Shown: in pieces, positions 8,674-14,911 of the stretch
How positions within the stretch are numbered: position 1 is the first letter of the stretch
Layout: every line of letters starts with the position of its first letter
NCBI GenBank assembly: GCA_030146155.1
Contig: JASLCF010000199.1
Span: 1 to 25,126, forward strand
DNA length: 25,126 bases
From: Savagea sp.
Lineage (GTDB): Bacteria; Bacillota; Bacilli; Bacillales_A; Planococcaceae
Direction of reading: 5' to 3'
Made by a program: the position numbers and the translations under genes
The notes under the pieces: generated by a model
Told to the model about the DNA's origin: nothing
Database searches by the model: none
The model's input: the letters and a program-made list of their open reading frames with translations, nothing else

Positions 8674-8701
8674 TCAACAACACTCCTTTCAAGTTAGCTT
8701 C

Positions 8702-8731
8702 ATCATAAAGAAAGCTTCTTTCAACTGTCAA
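8702..8731 (-). promoter_or_regulatory. SigA promoter of the kyn operon with inverted repeat in the spacer
   Basis: Perfect TTGACA (8731-8726), an 18-base spacer, TATGAT (8707-8702). The predicted leader is only about 20-25 bases, which leaves no room for a T-box, TRAP site or riboswitch. The spacer side of the -10 contains AAAGAA-AGC-TTCTTT (8707-8721), a 6-3-6 inverted repeat where a repressor could bind. Confidence 0.75.
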
Positions 8732-8966
8732 TTCCATAAAATAATAATATGAAAATAGTAAAGAATATAAGTTTTTTTAACATAATGATAAGTCCACATT
8801 ATCATACGAACATTATTGTGTAAATAGAAAAAAATATTCGTGTTTGAAGAGTGTGAACAAATATGAATCTCAAATAATATTGGTTAGTAAGAAATAAAAT
8901 GTTTTCTTGAAATGGACGCATAAGAAGGAGAGCTTTCACTTATTGGTAAAAAAATACTGGGGAAAA

Positions 8967-9007
8967 ACAAAGAAAAACGCCCTCTGATCAGGGCGTTTTT
9001 TCTTTGT
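8967..9007. terminator. Two-way terminator insulating the kyn operon
   Basis: GC-rich core ACGCCCT/AGGGCGT (about 8977-8983 with 8990-8996) is extended by A-rich and T-rich arms, so both strands end in T runs. On the minus strand it follows the stop of the 45-codon gene. Confidence 0.9.
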
Positions 9008-9145
9008 TTATTTAAAACGTGGGATATGATACGGTGATGTAAAACCATCTGTTGGACGACGTTTCATATCGTCAAATCTGTCGTCTCTTCTGCTTTTTAG
9101 TCGTTCTTGAATCGCACGTTTCAATTCAGCTGGGAACCAAATCAT
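9008..9145 (-). CDS. Small basic protein of unknown function (45 aa)
   Basis: A 45-codon reading frame too short for usual gene calls. It begins 'MIWFPAELKRAIQERLKSRR', an amphipathic basic helix, and ends '...SPYHIPRFK'. GAGGAG (9155-9160) lies 9 bases before ATG 9145; an ATG at 9151 would leave only 3. A promoter-like TTGAAT-16-TATACT stands just upstream and a strong terminator just downstream. This complete promoter, ribosome site and terminator set makes a real gene likely. No signal peptide or membrane segment is present, so it is probably cytoplasmic. I do not recognise the family. Confidence 0.75.
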   Translation of the reverse strand: MIWFPAELKRAIQERLKSRRDDRFDDMKRRPTDGFTSPYHIPRFK

Positions 9146-9177
9146 GTTCATCAACTCCTCTTTTTATTGTTAACTTT

Positions 9178-9205
9178 AGTATAGCTCATCTGGAAAATAA
9201 TTCAA
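9178..9205 (-). promoter_or_regulatory. Candidate promoter of the 45-aa gene
   Basis: TTGAAT (9205-9200), 16-base spacer, TATACT (9183-9178) on the minus strand, about 30 bases before the gene start. Confidence 0.6.
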
Positions 9206-9310
9206 TGCACATGCTTTGGTATAGAGAATAAACGAAAGCCTTCTTTTTTATCTGATCTCTCCAAAAGGACAAAATGCAATACGGATTTACATTGTCAGAC
9301 GATTCAAGCA

Positions 9311-9367
9311 TGTAAACGATTTCTTAAAGAAATGAGTTCGCTTACATTTAAAATGATAACGATTACA
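9311..9367. promoter_or_regulatory. Cluster of three cre-like (CcpA) sites
   Basis: On the minus strand, 9354-9367 reads TGTAATCGTTATCA, a full match to the cre consensus TGWAANCGNTNWCA. Two more copies each have one mismatch: plus-strand TGTAAACGATTTCT (9311-9324) and minus-strand TGTAAGCGAACTCA (9346-9333). A perfect ATTTCTT-A-AAGAAAT repeat (9319-9333) lies between the two. The cluster is about 106 bases upstream of the small minus-strand gene's -35 box and 130-185 bases upstream of the lipoprotein gene at 9497. Which gene it controls is unclear. Confidence 0.5.
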
Positions 9368-9496
9368 GTTAAATGTGTCTAAAATGTGACAAATTATAAA
9401 AGAAGCTGAATACGAAAGTTGTCATGAGCATAAGCTATAGGGTCTAGATTGAAATATGATAAACTATAAAAAAATAGCAAAGAGGAGTAAGAAAGA

Positions 9497-9853
9497 ATGA
9501 AGCGAGCAATTATTGGAATTGGAATGGTTATAACTTTGATTGGCCTTGTAGGTTGTGGGGGTACCAGTGAAGAGATACAAGATGGGAACAGTTTGAAGCC
9601 TGCCGGAATACTTCATGTGAAGGTAGATTCAATAAAAAATAGAGATATTTATACAGTTGTAGAGGAAGATGTAACGGGAGGAAAGCTGGAAAACGGAACA
9701 TTGATAAAAGTACAGACTCATCGTATCGATTTAGGTGTATTTGAAAGCATTGAAGAAGGCGATTTGCTTGAAATTCATTATGATGGTGAGATTGAACAAA
9801 CAAACCCTCTACAAATCAAGGCTGATGTAATTCTTGTGTTAAGCCAACAATAA
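9497..9853 (+). CDS. Small lipoprotein, YobA/DUF3221-like, paralogue of the gene at 645
   Basis: A 118-residue lipoprotein with lipobox LVGC (Cys20) after a basic and hydrophobic signal, then a short linker and a beta-rich domain. 'EEGDLLEIHYDGEIEQTNP' corresponds to the segment near the C-terminus of the lipoprotein at 645, and both proteins share the order 'G-V-x-S/D-I ... E ... G ... I/V-H'. They are probably diverged copies of one family placed 8 kb apart. GAGGAG lies 9 bases before the start. It is a single-gene unit with a perfect terminator. No function is known to me. Confidence 0.82.
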   Translation: MKRAIIGIGMVITLIGLVGCGGTSEEIQDGNSLKPAGILHVKVDSIKNRDIYTVVEEDVTGGKLENGTLIKVQTHRIDLGVFESIEEGDLLEIHYDGEIEQTNPLQIKADVILVLSQQ

Positions 9854-9856
9854 GGA

Positions 9857-9887
9857 GAGACGTTTACTAGTAAACGTCTCGTTTTTT
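9857..9887 (+). terminator. Rho-independent terminator of the lipoprotein gene
   Basis: A perfect 24-base palindrome (9857-9880, centre CTAG) followed by GTTTTTT. It ends only about 15 bases before the phosphoesterase start, leaving no clear room for a separate promoter there. Confidence 0.85.
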
Positions 9888-9902
9888 ATAGGAGGGTGTA
9901 TA

Positions 9903-10982
9903 ATGTTTATTTTTATAGCAATCACGATGCTCATGCTTTACGTATTTGCTAATGTTTGGGTGATGAATCAATTCATTCAAATGTATCCTGGAATGAAATA
10001 CATTTGGTTAACCTTATTCTTTTTCTTAGCTGGTGCAGCATTAGCTACGATGGTCATACGTAATCATGCTGTTATCCCTTGGATAGGGAAAGTAGGAAAC
10101 TATTATTTAGCATTTTTATTTTTAGCAATTGTCTTTTTCTCCTTAACGAAGTGGTTACCTTTCCCTTCGTTTTACCTAGCAATAGCACTTATTCTAATCA
10201 CTTTTTTATTCGGAACGATTCAAGCTCATCGTATTCAAATTGTACCTTATGAATTAACAATAAAAAAACCACTTGAACATTCAATGAAAGTCGCTTTGAT
10301 TAGTGATCTACATCTAGGTTATGTGAATGATGAGAAGAAGTTAAAGACAATTGTTCAAAAAATAAATGACTTAGCTGTAGACAGTGTATGGATAGCCGGT
10401 GATATTTTTGACAGTAACTACTATGCAATCAAGAACCCTGATCAAATTGTAAACGAATTGAATCGATTACAGGCTCCCCTTGGTGTATACGGTGTATGGG
10501 GAAATCATGATGCGGGCTCTTCTTTTGAGCAAATGAAAAACTTGATGGATAAAACGCAAGTGGTCATGTTAGAAGACGAAATTATTAATCAGGGTGCCTT
10601 TCAAATTGGTGGAAGGCTAGACGCTCGTCCAATAGGTGACCAAGGAAAGAAAAGAAAATTAATACAGGATGAAATAAACGAACAAAGCAATGAACTACCT
10701 CTATTTATATTGGATCATCAACCGAGTAAGTTAAATGAATACGATGAAAAAGTAGATTTAGTTGTTGCTGGGCATACCCATAAAGGTCAAATTTGGCCAT
10801 TTGGTTGGATTACCAAAAAAATGTTTGAAGTGGATTACGGACATAAAACTACTCAAAAAGGGACTCAAGTTGTCGTGTCTTCTGGAGTAGGCTTTTGGGG
10901 GCCGCCAATACGTATAGGGACAAAGAGTGAAATTGTTATTTTAACAATTAATAAAGGAGAGAATGAATATGTGGCTCGGTAA
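9903..10982 (+). CDS. Membrane-anchored metallophosphoesterase (calcineurin-like)
   Basis: A 359-residue protein: four hydrophobic segments in residues 1-107, then a cytoplasm-facing or surface phosphoesterase domain from about 128. The dimetal motifs are complete: D135-x-H137 in 'ISDLHLG', GD167xxD170 in 'AGDIFD', GNHD (200-203), H272 in 'DHQP', and GHTH (290-293) followed by KGQ. The domain resembles the YaeI/YkuE group of phosphodiesterases, which have been linked to lipid or cell-envelope substrates, but the true substrate is not known. AGGAGGG lies about 8 bases before ATG. It overlaps the next gene by 14 bases, so the two form an operon. Confidence 0.92.
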   Translation: MFIFIAITMLMLYVFANVWVMNQFIQMYPGMKYIWLTLFFFLAGAALATMVIRNHAVIPWIGKVGNYYLAFLFLAIVFFSLTKWLPFPSFYLAIALILITFLFGTIQAHRIQIVPYELTIKKPLEHSMKVALISDLHLGYVNDEKKLKTIVQKINDLAVDSVWIAGDIFDSNYYAIKNPDQIVNELNRLQAPLGVYGVWGNHDAGSSFEQMKNLMDKTQVVMLEDEIINQGAFQIGGRLDARPIGDQGKKRKLIQDEINEQSNELPLFILDHQPSKLNEYDEKVDLVVAGHTHKGQIWPFGWITKKMFEVDYGHKTTQKGTQVVVSSGVGFWGPPIRIGTKSEIVILTINKGENEYVAR

Positions 10983-11538
10983 AGTAATGCAAGGAGACAA
11001 AATCTATGAATTAGCGTTATTTCCAAGTGAACAACTATGGCTTAAACTATTAGAGGAGAAAACGTATATTCGACATGTCGAAGAACATATGGACGAATTA
11101 ACATTTCATTCGTATGAAACAAATTTTGAAGATTTTCCTCTCTATGATGAATGGAATGTCAATGGGCATCTTATTCCACTTACCAGATTTCAGTTTGAAC
11201 CTGGAGAATCGATCGAATTTTTTGCAGTTGAATTAACTGATGTGGGCCAAGAGATTTATCCAAATGAGTACGTTGAAGGGACTACAGTTGTAGATGCATA
11301 TGCATACCCAAATGACCAAGTGAAACAAGTCATTCAAGCAAGAGAACAGTTTGTGGAGGAAGCAAAGGAATGGGGAAATGAACGGGGTCTAGTGATTGAA
11401 AGATATGGCATTGGTTCAGAAGATGGAGAATATTTAATGTTAGGTGATCATTTTTTAGTGCATTTAGATCCTTCCACCATTGAACAGCGCTCCACTGTAA
11501 AAAATTTTCAAGAGTGGTACGAAAAATGGGGAGATTAA
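10969..11538 (+). CDS. Acidic protein of unknown function
   Basis: A 189-residue, acidic, soluble protein (rich in Glu, Asp, Trp, Tyr) without signal peptide or membrane segment. I do not recognise its family. ATG 10963 is in frame, but AAGGAG at 10954-10959 is only 3 bases from it and 9 bases from ATG 10969, so the later start is chosen. It begins inside the end of the phosphoesterase gene (14-base overlap), which suggests coupled translation and a shared process. A strong terminator at 11602-11640 ends the unit. Confidence 0.82.
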   Translation: MWLGKVMQGDKIYELALFPSEQLWLKLLEEKTYIRHVEEHMDELTFHSYETNFEDFPLYDEWNVNGHLIPLTRFQFEPGESIEFFAVELTDVGQEIYPNEYVEGTTVVDAYAYPNDQVKQVIQAREQFVEEAKEWGNERGLVIERYGIGSEDGEYLMLGDHFLVHLDPSTIEQRSTVKNFQEWYEKWGD

Positions 11539-11601
11539 AAAAACAAATTAACCTCTATTCATTGACTAAAATTCTTCACGAACGTTATTTGATAATGAAC
11601 C

Positions 11602-11640
11602 AAAAGAACGAACCTTTATTTTAAAGGTTCGTTCTTTTTT
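11602..11640. terminator. Two-way terminator between converging units
   Basis: A perfect 17-bp stem (11602-11618 with 11622-11638, 3-base loop), T-rich on the plus strand and A-rich on the other side. It serves the gene ending at 11538 and, in reverse, the transporter ending at 11640. Confidence 0.93.
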
Positions 11641-12617
11641 TACTTCGCTTCAACAGGTCTTAATTTTTCTTGTTTTTTATGTTCCATTGTAGGATTTTTC
11701 TTTTGAATTAAATAACGTTGATAGAGGTTATTTAAAATAATCATCCCTGTAACAAGAGCAACACCAATCCATTCATAAGTAGATACATTATGACCCTGGA
11801 AAAGTCGGATTAAAATGGTAGTGACAGGCGCAAAGTTAATAAAAAGAATGGCATTGATAGGTTGTAGAAGCATAACAGCCTTATTCCAAAACAGAAGGGC
11901 GAATAACCCAGGGAAAAGTATCATAAATAGCATATGGTATTTAATACTGTACACTTCAGCTAACGTAGGTAATTCCACAAAACCAATCCCAGTAAGTATC
12001 CCTACTACAAATGTTGCGGTGATTGTTCCATAAAGGACTGTTAATGTCGAATATCTTAAGACAGACCAGCCAAGGAAAGACTGTCCGCCCATTGTATAGA
12101 GTGCCCATCCCGCAGCAGCAAACAGAAGAATAGCGAGTGGCCCCATTTGACCAGGTTGAAATAAGATTGAGAAGTTACCATTCGTAACGACAAGAATGAC
12201 ACCAATAAATGCTACGATAATTGTTCCAATTGTAAATGCATAGGGACGATTTTTAAAAAGAAACCACATCACGAGAACAGAAATAATAGGTGCTAAAGCT
12301 TCCATAATAGAGGCAAGCAATACTCCTGAATCTCCCAGCAGATTTTGGCCAAAGAAAATCAATAAGTTATATACAGTAAAACCCATTGTTCCGAAAAACC
12401 ATAGTTTAAATGTTTTTCCTTCGGAGCGGAAAGCTTGTTTCCCTTCAATCATCCATAACAAAATGATTAAAATTAGCATAACAGGAACATAACGTAAAAT
12501 AGTAAAAACGAAGGGGTCAACGACTAGAAAAGCATCGGACGCCACAGGAAACATGGCACCCCAAGAAATACTTGCTAGAAGAGCTAAAAATGCGCCTAAT
12601 ACAACTTTATTTTTCAA
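11640..12617 (-). CDS. DMT-superfamily (EamA) metabolite exporter
   Basis: A 325-residue permease with about 10 hydrophobic helices in two repeated EamA halves; the first begins 'FLALLASISWGAMFPVA' and the second near 'AILLFAAAGWALYTM'. A charged tail (about 25 residues, Lys/Glu-rich) is cytoplasmic. It should export an amino acid, nucleoside or similar metabolite; the substrate is unknown. The start codon is TTG at 12617: an in-frame stop lies two codons upstream, the next in-frame ATG is inside helix 1, and GGAG lies 11 bases before. It diverges from a LysR gene, which is probably its regulator. Confidence 0.9.
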   Translation of the reverse strand: MKNKVVLGAFLALLASISWGAMFPVASDAFLVVDPFVFTILRYVPVMLILIILLWMIEGKQAFRSEGKTFKLWFFGTMGFTVYNLLIFFGQNLLGDSGVLLASIMEALAPIISVLVMWFLFKNRPYAFTIGTIIVAFIGVILVVTNGNFSILFQPGQMGPLAILLFAAAGWALYTMGGQSFLGWSVLRYSTLTVLYGTITATFVVGILTGIGFVELPTLAEVYSIKYHMLFMILFPGLFALLFWNKAVMLLQPINAILFINFAPVTTILIRLFQGHNVSTYEWIGVALVTGMIILNNLYQRYLIQKKNPTMEHKKQEKLRPVEAK

Positions 12618-12679
12618 TGAGTTTTACACTCCAATATCTTTAATATTTGTACTGCAACTATTATTTAACTATAATTACC

Positions 12680-12702
12680 TTATCATGTAAAATGATTGAT
12701 AA
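12680..12702. promoter_or_regulatory. Candidate LysR operator in the divergent intergenic region
   Basis: TTATCA-N11-TGATAA, a perfect 6-11-6 inverted repeat midway between the DMT exporter and LysR starts. It fits the general T-N11-A shape of LysR sites. Confidence 0.5.
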
Positions 12703-12742
12703 TGATATTAGGTATCACTAAAAGCGATAAGGAGATGTAAGC

Positions 12743-13612
12743 GTGAACATTAAGGATTTGAAAATATTTAAAGAAGTCATTCATTCGAAAAGTATGAATC
12801 AAGCAGCGATTCGATTGAATTACGCACAATCAAATGTGACTTCAAGAATCAAGGCTTTAGAAGAAGAACTCAACACTATCTTATTTCATCGGCATCAAAA
12901 GGGAGTGACATTGACTGCTGAAGGAGAAGAATTGTTACCTTACGTTCAAAAAATCATTTCATTGGCTGAAGAAATGGAAATGATTGCGTCGAGTAAATCC
13001 CAAGTAGCCGGTGATTTATCAATAGCAACAGTTGAGACTGTCATCGGCCTTCCACAAATATTAAAAAAATATATACAGCGGTTTGAACAAGTGAATTTAG
13101 CACTTTCTTCTGGTGTAACCTCTTATTTAATTGAACAAGTCGAACACTATCGACTAGATGGTGCATTTGTAACAAAAGGTCCATTAACTGAACAGGGAGC
13201 GGTTCACTCAGTTCCAGTATTTAATGAAAAATTAGTTTTAATTTCTAATAAGAAAAATAAATCGATTGAACAGTTATTAGAAAAGCCGGTCATTCGCTTT
13301 AGTGAGGGATGCATGTATCGAGCAAAGTTAGAAGAGTGGTTTGTTGAACATCAAAGAATCCCTAAAAAAGTATTAGAATTAGGTACACTTGAAACAATGA
13401 TCAATGCTGTGATTTCTGGGTTAGGGATTGCCTATTTACCATACGGTGCAGTCAAACAATACGCAGAAAAAGAAATGTTATATGCCTATGAATTAGAGGA
13501 GAAGTATAGTCATATAGAAACAGTGTTCGTCTATAGAAAAGGAGATTATATTTTCCCTGCACTAGAAGCTTTCATTGAAACAATCAATGAAATTAGAGAA
13601 CAGAATAGTTAA
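12743..13612 (+). CDS. LysR-family transcriptional regulator
   Basis: A 289-residue regulator. The winged helix-turn-helix spans residues 1-60, with the recognition segment 'NQAAIRLNYAQSNVTSRIKALEEEL'-like in pieces: 'MNQAAIRLNYAQSNVTSRI' then 'KALEEEL'. The effector-binding domain of two lobes follows from about 90 ('GDLSIATVETVIG'). The start is GTG at 12743 with AAGGAGATG 6-8 bases upstream. It is divergent from the DMT exporter, the usual layout for a LysR protein controlling its neighbour and itself. The inducer cannot be predicted. A weak hairpin (13632-13650) before a T run may terminate it. Confidence 0.93.
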   Translation: MNIKDLKIFKEVIHSKSMNQAAIRLNYAQSNVTSRIKALEEELNTILFHRHQKGVTLTAEGEELLPYVQKIISLAEEMEMIASSKSQVAGDLSIATVETVIGLPQILKKYIQRFEQVNLALSSGVTSYLIEQVEHYRLDGAFVTKGPLTEQGAVHSVPVFNEKLVLISNKKNKSIEQLLEKPVIRFSEGCMYRAKLEEWFVEHQRIPKKVLELGTLETMINAVISGLGIAYLPYGAVKQYAEKEMLYAYELEEKYSHIETVFVYRKGDYIFPALEAFIETINEIREQNS

Positions 13613-13663
13613 TCCAGATGGAACGAGCTCTAAATGAATCTATTTCATTTTTTAAAAATTTTC

Positions 13664-13693
13664 TTTACCTCTAAAGTTCAAAAGGGTTATGAT
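13664..13693 (+). promoter_or_regulatory. Candidate promoter of the Gfo/Idh/MocA oxidoreductase gene
   Basis: TTTACC (13664-13669), an 18-base spacer, TATGAT (13688-13693). The -10 is good and the -35 moderate. The leader of about 125 bases includes a 15-codon frame at 13764-13811 with a GGGGGA ahead of it, not called as a gene. Confidence 0.4.
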
Positions 13694-13825
13694 GAATATA
13701 AGGTCTATTGTCAATCATAAAATTGTAATCAATCGATAGCAGTAGAGTAGGGGGATAACAGAAATGAATAGCAGTATCCGTCCCCGTAAAGAACAGCAGA
13801 GTTTGCTATAGATAAGGAGAAAGAC

Positions 13826-14767
13826 ATGAATAAAAGAATTGGATTAGTTGGCGTCGGCGTTGTAGGAGAGCGAATCATACAGCAGATCAACAATACAAAA
13901 GGTATAGAGATTCAAGGAATAGTCGATGGCAATGAAAAAAGAGCAGCATGGATTGCAGAACAATATGATTTAGAGAAGTATGACTCCGTGCGTTCACTTA
14001 TTGAGAGTAAGCCTGATTGGATTTATATTGGAACGCCACCTAAAAGTCATGCGCCTCTAGCTACACAAATTGCAGAAGCAGGAATTCATATTATGTGTGA
14101 GAAACCTCTCGCTCATGATGCCTATGATGGCTTGCATATGGTTCAACAAGTGGCGGAGCATCAGGTTGAAAATGTGATGCATTTTCCGTTAATGTATAGC
14201 CCAGCTGTTGCAACATTGCGTAAATGTATACAAGCAGAAAGTTTTGGAGATTTAAAAGCGGTAGAGTTACATATGGAGTTTCCAGTTTGGCCGAGGCCTT
14301 GGCAACAGAATGATTGGATTGCTTTAAAAGAAGAAGGAGGGTTTATTAGAGAAATTACTCCTCATTATTTTCAGTTACTTCTCTCTTTAGTTGGAGAAGT
14401 CAAGTTAACCAGTCACCAAGTCCAATATCCAACTGACCCATTGTTGTGTGAGGAAAGTGTACAAGCCATTGGGTTGATCAATGAAAAGATTCCATTCACA
14501 TTAAATGGCATGAGTGGAATTGGACAAGAAGAACGTATTGAATGTATTTTTTATGGTACCCATCAAGTCGTTTCGTTAAAAAACTGGTCAGAAGTTTGGG
14601 TACAATCTGAATCATCAGCATTCCATCAATTGAGTGTAAAAGATGCAGTCCCATCGTTCGTGGAATCAGTTTTAGATACTGCTGATCATGATTCAATTAA
14701 AGTGCGTTTTGAAGAGGGGCAAGTGATTCAACGATTGATTGATGAACTATTAAAAATTGAAGAATGA
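13826..14767 (+). CDS. Gfo/Idh/MocA-family NAD(P)-dependent oxidoreductase
   Basis: A 313-residue dehydrogenase. The Rossmann fold starts at residue 5 with GVGVVG (9-14), an acidic 'VDGNEKR' follows strand 2, 'YIGTPPKSH' lies at the end of strand 4, and the family motif EKP is at 91-93. The second half is the alpha/beta substrate domain. The family oxidises or reduces sugars, inositols, biliverdin-like and other alcohols; nothing here fixes the substrate. TAAGGAG lies about 7 bases before ATG. It is a single-gene unit between a candidate promoter and a strong terminator. Confidence 0.9.
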   Translation: MNKRIGLVGVGVVGERIIQQINNTKGIEIQGIVDGNEKRAAWIAEQYDLEKYDSVRSLIESKPDWIYIGTPPKSHAPLATQIAEAGIHIMCEKPLAHDAYDGLHMVQQVAEHQVENVMHFPLMYSPAVATLRKCIQAESFGDLKAVELHMEFPVWPRPWQQNDWIALKEEGGFIREITPHYFQLLLSLVGEVKLTSHQVQYPTDPLLCEESVQAIGLINEKIPFTLNGMSGIGQEERIECIFYGTHQVVSLKNWSEVWVQSESSAFHQLSVKDAVPSFVESVLDTADHDSIKVRFEEGQVIQRLIDELLKIEE

Positions 14768-14774
14768 TTTATTG

Positions 14775-14833
14775 AAAATGTTAATTCATCACCTACTACG
14801 ACGATGTAGTCCGGATGAATTAACATTTTTTTC
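14775..14833 (+). terminator. Rho-independent terminator with long branched stem
   Basis: A perfect 16-bp outer stem (14775-14790 with 14814-14829) encloses a second small stem (CTAC/GTAG) and runs into TTTTTTT. Confidence 0.85.
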
Positions 14834-14851
14834 GGTTTTTTATAAAAGTTA

Positions 14852-14880
14852 TTGCATTTATATTCATAAAGTTGTATAGT
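14852..14880 (+). promoter_or_regulatory. Candidate promoter of the cDPG-synthetase-like gene
   Basis: TTGCAT, 17-base spacer, TATAGT (14875-14880). The -10 matches 5 of 6 and the -35 only 3 of 6. It lies directly after the preceding terminator and 32 bases before the start. Confidence 0.45.
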
Positions 14881-14911
14881 TGTACATATCAAATCGCTAG
14901 GAGATGTAAAA

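Larger units (their letters stand above)
8674..9007. other. Intergenic stretch upstream of kynU
   Basis: AT-rich, with no convincing gene on the plus strand. Besides the kyn promoter it holds a 7-7-7 inverted repeat ATGATAA-N7-TTATCAT at 8785-8805, about 55 bases upstream of the -35 box and a possible regulator site. The two-way terminator at 8967-9007 follows. A 14-codon TTG frame at 8943-8987 runs into that terminator and is not called. Confidence 0.5.

Noticed and set aside
8674..8700. T-box or tryptophan-sensing leader before kynU
   Set aside because: The promoter places the transcript start too close to the gene for such a structure.
8943..8987. 14-codon TTG frame with AAGGAG upstream on the plus strand
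   Set aside because: It runs into the terminator hairpin, and the spacing to the start is long (12 bases). Too short to support.
9354..9367. Fur or Zur box reading of TGATAACGATTACA
   Set aside because: Only about 10 positions fit a Fur 7-1-7 box, while the opposite strand fits the cre consensus fully.
13764..13811. 15-codon frame with GGGGGA ahead of it, upstream of the Gfo/Idh/MocA gene
   Set aside because: It could be a leader peptide, but it has no run of one amino acid and no attenuator hairpin. Chance is as likely.
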